Below are positions 6,062 through 7,181 of a stretch of DNA of 7,181 nt, piece after piece; position 1 is the first letter of the stretch, and each line of letters begins with the position of its first letter. The notes under the pieces are model-generated. The model saw only the letters and a list, made by a program, of their open reading frames with translations. It did not search any database and was not told the DNA's origin. The position numbers and the translations under genes were made by a program. This DNA is from Flemingiibacterium sp045587285 (lineage in GTDB: Bacteria > Bacillota > Clostridia > Oscillospirales > CAG-272). The stretch spans positions 1 to 7,181 of the forward strand of contig JAZNBZ010000212.1 of the NCBI GenBank assembly GCA_045587285.1, written 5' to 3'.

Positions 6062-7181
6062 ATGGAAAACAACGAGAAAACTCCGCGCGACAACGCGAAA
6101 GGACAGTCAAATAACGGCAACAAAAAGCCATACTACAAGCACAACCGCCGCCGCGGTCACAACAACAATAAGCCGCGCACGCCCGAGCAGGACGCATCGG
6201 GCATCAGCGTGCGCCCGGGACGCTACGACACGCCGCCCACGGCTGACCGGAAAACGGAAATCAAAATAAACGACGTAAAGGCTCCCGCCGCCGACAACGG
6301 CAACAATGCCGTACAGGGCGACAACGGCGCTAAATCGGACCACCGTCGCCGCCGTTCGCGCGGCGGAAAGCGCCACAACCGCGACCGCAAGCCCGCAAGC
6401 ACCAACGAGGCAGCATTAGAGCAGTCGCTGGAGGCTATCCTCGGCGAGGGTGCCCCTGCCGCTTCCGAGGCGGAATACACCGAGTACGTGACTACGGCAG
6501 GAAGCCTTGACGCCGAGATCGTCAACGAGCTCAACTCGATAACGAGCGCGGACGCAGAGCGTCTTGAGAGCGAGGCGGAGTACGTCCCCGAGCCCATACC
6601 CGAGAAGCCGGAGGTCGAGCTTGCGAAATATAAGGTCGTGGGTATTCGCTTCAAGGTCGGCGGCAAGATATACTACTTTGATCCGAAAAAATTCGAGATC
6701 AAGAAGGGCGACCGCGTTATCGTCGAAACCTCGCGCGGACTTGAGTTCGGCGTGTGCGAGCTGTCAGTGCGCACAGTCACCGAGCGAGAGGTCGTTCTTC
6801 CGCTTCGCACGGTCGTACGTATGGCGAGCGCCGAGGATATTACCCGTCACGAGGCAAACGTAAAATACGAGAAGGAAGCCTTTGAGACCTGCGCCGAAAA
6901 GATTGCAGAGCATAAGCTCGGTATGAAGCTTATCGACGTCGAGTATGCGTTCGACGGCTCGAAGCTGCTCTTCTACTTCACCGCAGAGGGACGCGTGGAC
7001 TTCCGCGAGCTTGTAAAGGATCTTGCAGGTCGCTTTCATACAAGAATTGAGCTTCGCCAAATCGGTGTTCGTGATGAAGCAAAAATGCTTGGCGGTCTTG
7101 GCATCTGCGGTCAGCCCTATTGCTGTAAGCAGTTTTTGAACGATTTCCAGACCGTTTCTATAAAAATGGCTAAGGAGCAGG
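6062..7181 (+). CDS. ricT: PSP1 domain protein, RicT/YaaT family, with long N-terminal extension (3' end beyond window)
   Basis: In B. subtilis RicT (YaaT) works with RicA and RicF in an Fe-S-containing Y-complex that aids RNase Y-dependent RNA maturation and affects sporulation and competence. The family core starts at about residue 190 (KYKVVGIRFKVGGKIYYFDP), continues through KLIDVEYAFDG and LLFYFTAEGRVDFRELVKDL, and reaches RIELRQIGVRDEAKMLGG followed by C349-x4-C354-C355, the conserved family cysteines. 373 codons are present before the window edge. Residues 1-189 are not part of the usual family (B. subtilis YaaT is about 275 residues in total). They hold an Asn/Lys/Arg segment at 20-39, an Arg-rich segment at 94-110 and an acidic, Glu/Ala-rich segment at about 115-187, probably disordered. 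The start at 6062 has GAGGA ending 5 nt upstream, and lies 28 bp after the holB stop. An internal start at the core is less likely, as the frame is open with normal codon use throughout. Confidence 0.93.
   Translation, partial: MENNEKTPRDNAKGQSNNGNKKPYYKHNRRRGHNNNKPRTPEQDASGISVRPGRYDTPPTADRKTEIKINDVKAPAADNGNNAVQGDNGAKSDHRRRRSRGGKRHNRDRKPASTNEAALEQSLEAILGEGAPAASEAEYTEYVTTAGSLDAEIVNELNSITSADAERLESEAEYVPEPIPEKPEVELAKYKVVGIRFKVGGKIYYFDPKKFEIKKGDRVIVETSRGLEFGVCELSVRTVTEREVVLPLRTVVRMASAEDITRHEANVKYEKEAFETCAEKIAEHKLGMKLIDVEYAFDGSKLLFYFTAEGRVDFRELVKDLAGRFHTRIELRQIGVRDEAKMLGGLGICGQPYCCKQFLNDFQTVSIKMAKEQ

Overview
The window is housekeeping DNA from a low-to-mid GC Bacillota, most likely a clostridial gut-type lineage. 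The gene order dgt–dnaG–rpoD and the pair holB–PSP1/ricT (yaaT) are both typical of Firmicutes. Shine-Dalgarno sequences are mostly strong, and two sigma-A type promoters with extended -10 elements are readable. I recognise six protein genes, two of them cut by the window ends. I see no RNA genes, insertion sequences, CRISPR arrays or phage genes.

Layout: bases 1-4610 hold a four-gene minus-strand operon, read right to left. It runs dgt (HD-domain dNTP triphosphohydrolase), dnaG (primase), rpoD (primary-type sigma factor), then a second rpoD-like gene that continues beyond base 1. Spacings are 13, 44 and 42 bp, and no terminator is visible between genes, so co-transcription is likely. Bases 4611-4983 are a 373-bp divergent regulatory region. 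It holds one promoter per direction, a roughly 168-nt leader for dgt and several short repeats. Bases 4984-7181 hold a plus-strand operon: holB (DNA polymerase III delta') and a PSP1/RicT gene with a long charged N-terminal extension, cut by the right end.

The genes fit together functionally: nucleotide pool control (Dgt), priming (DnaG), clamp loading (HolB), transcription initiation (two RpoD-like factors) and the RicT regulator of RNA maturation. This resembles the macromolecular synthesis operon seen across bacteria, here facing a clamp-loader operon across one shared intergenic region.

The points most worth a second look are the tandem rpoD duplication (ungapped alignment at exactly 1200 bp offset), the roughly 189-residue basic-then-acidic extension on RicT, and the repeat-bearing leader of dgt. 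I found no clearly new multi-gene system.
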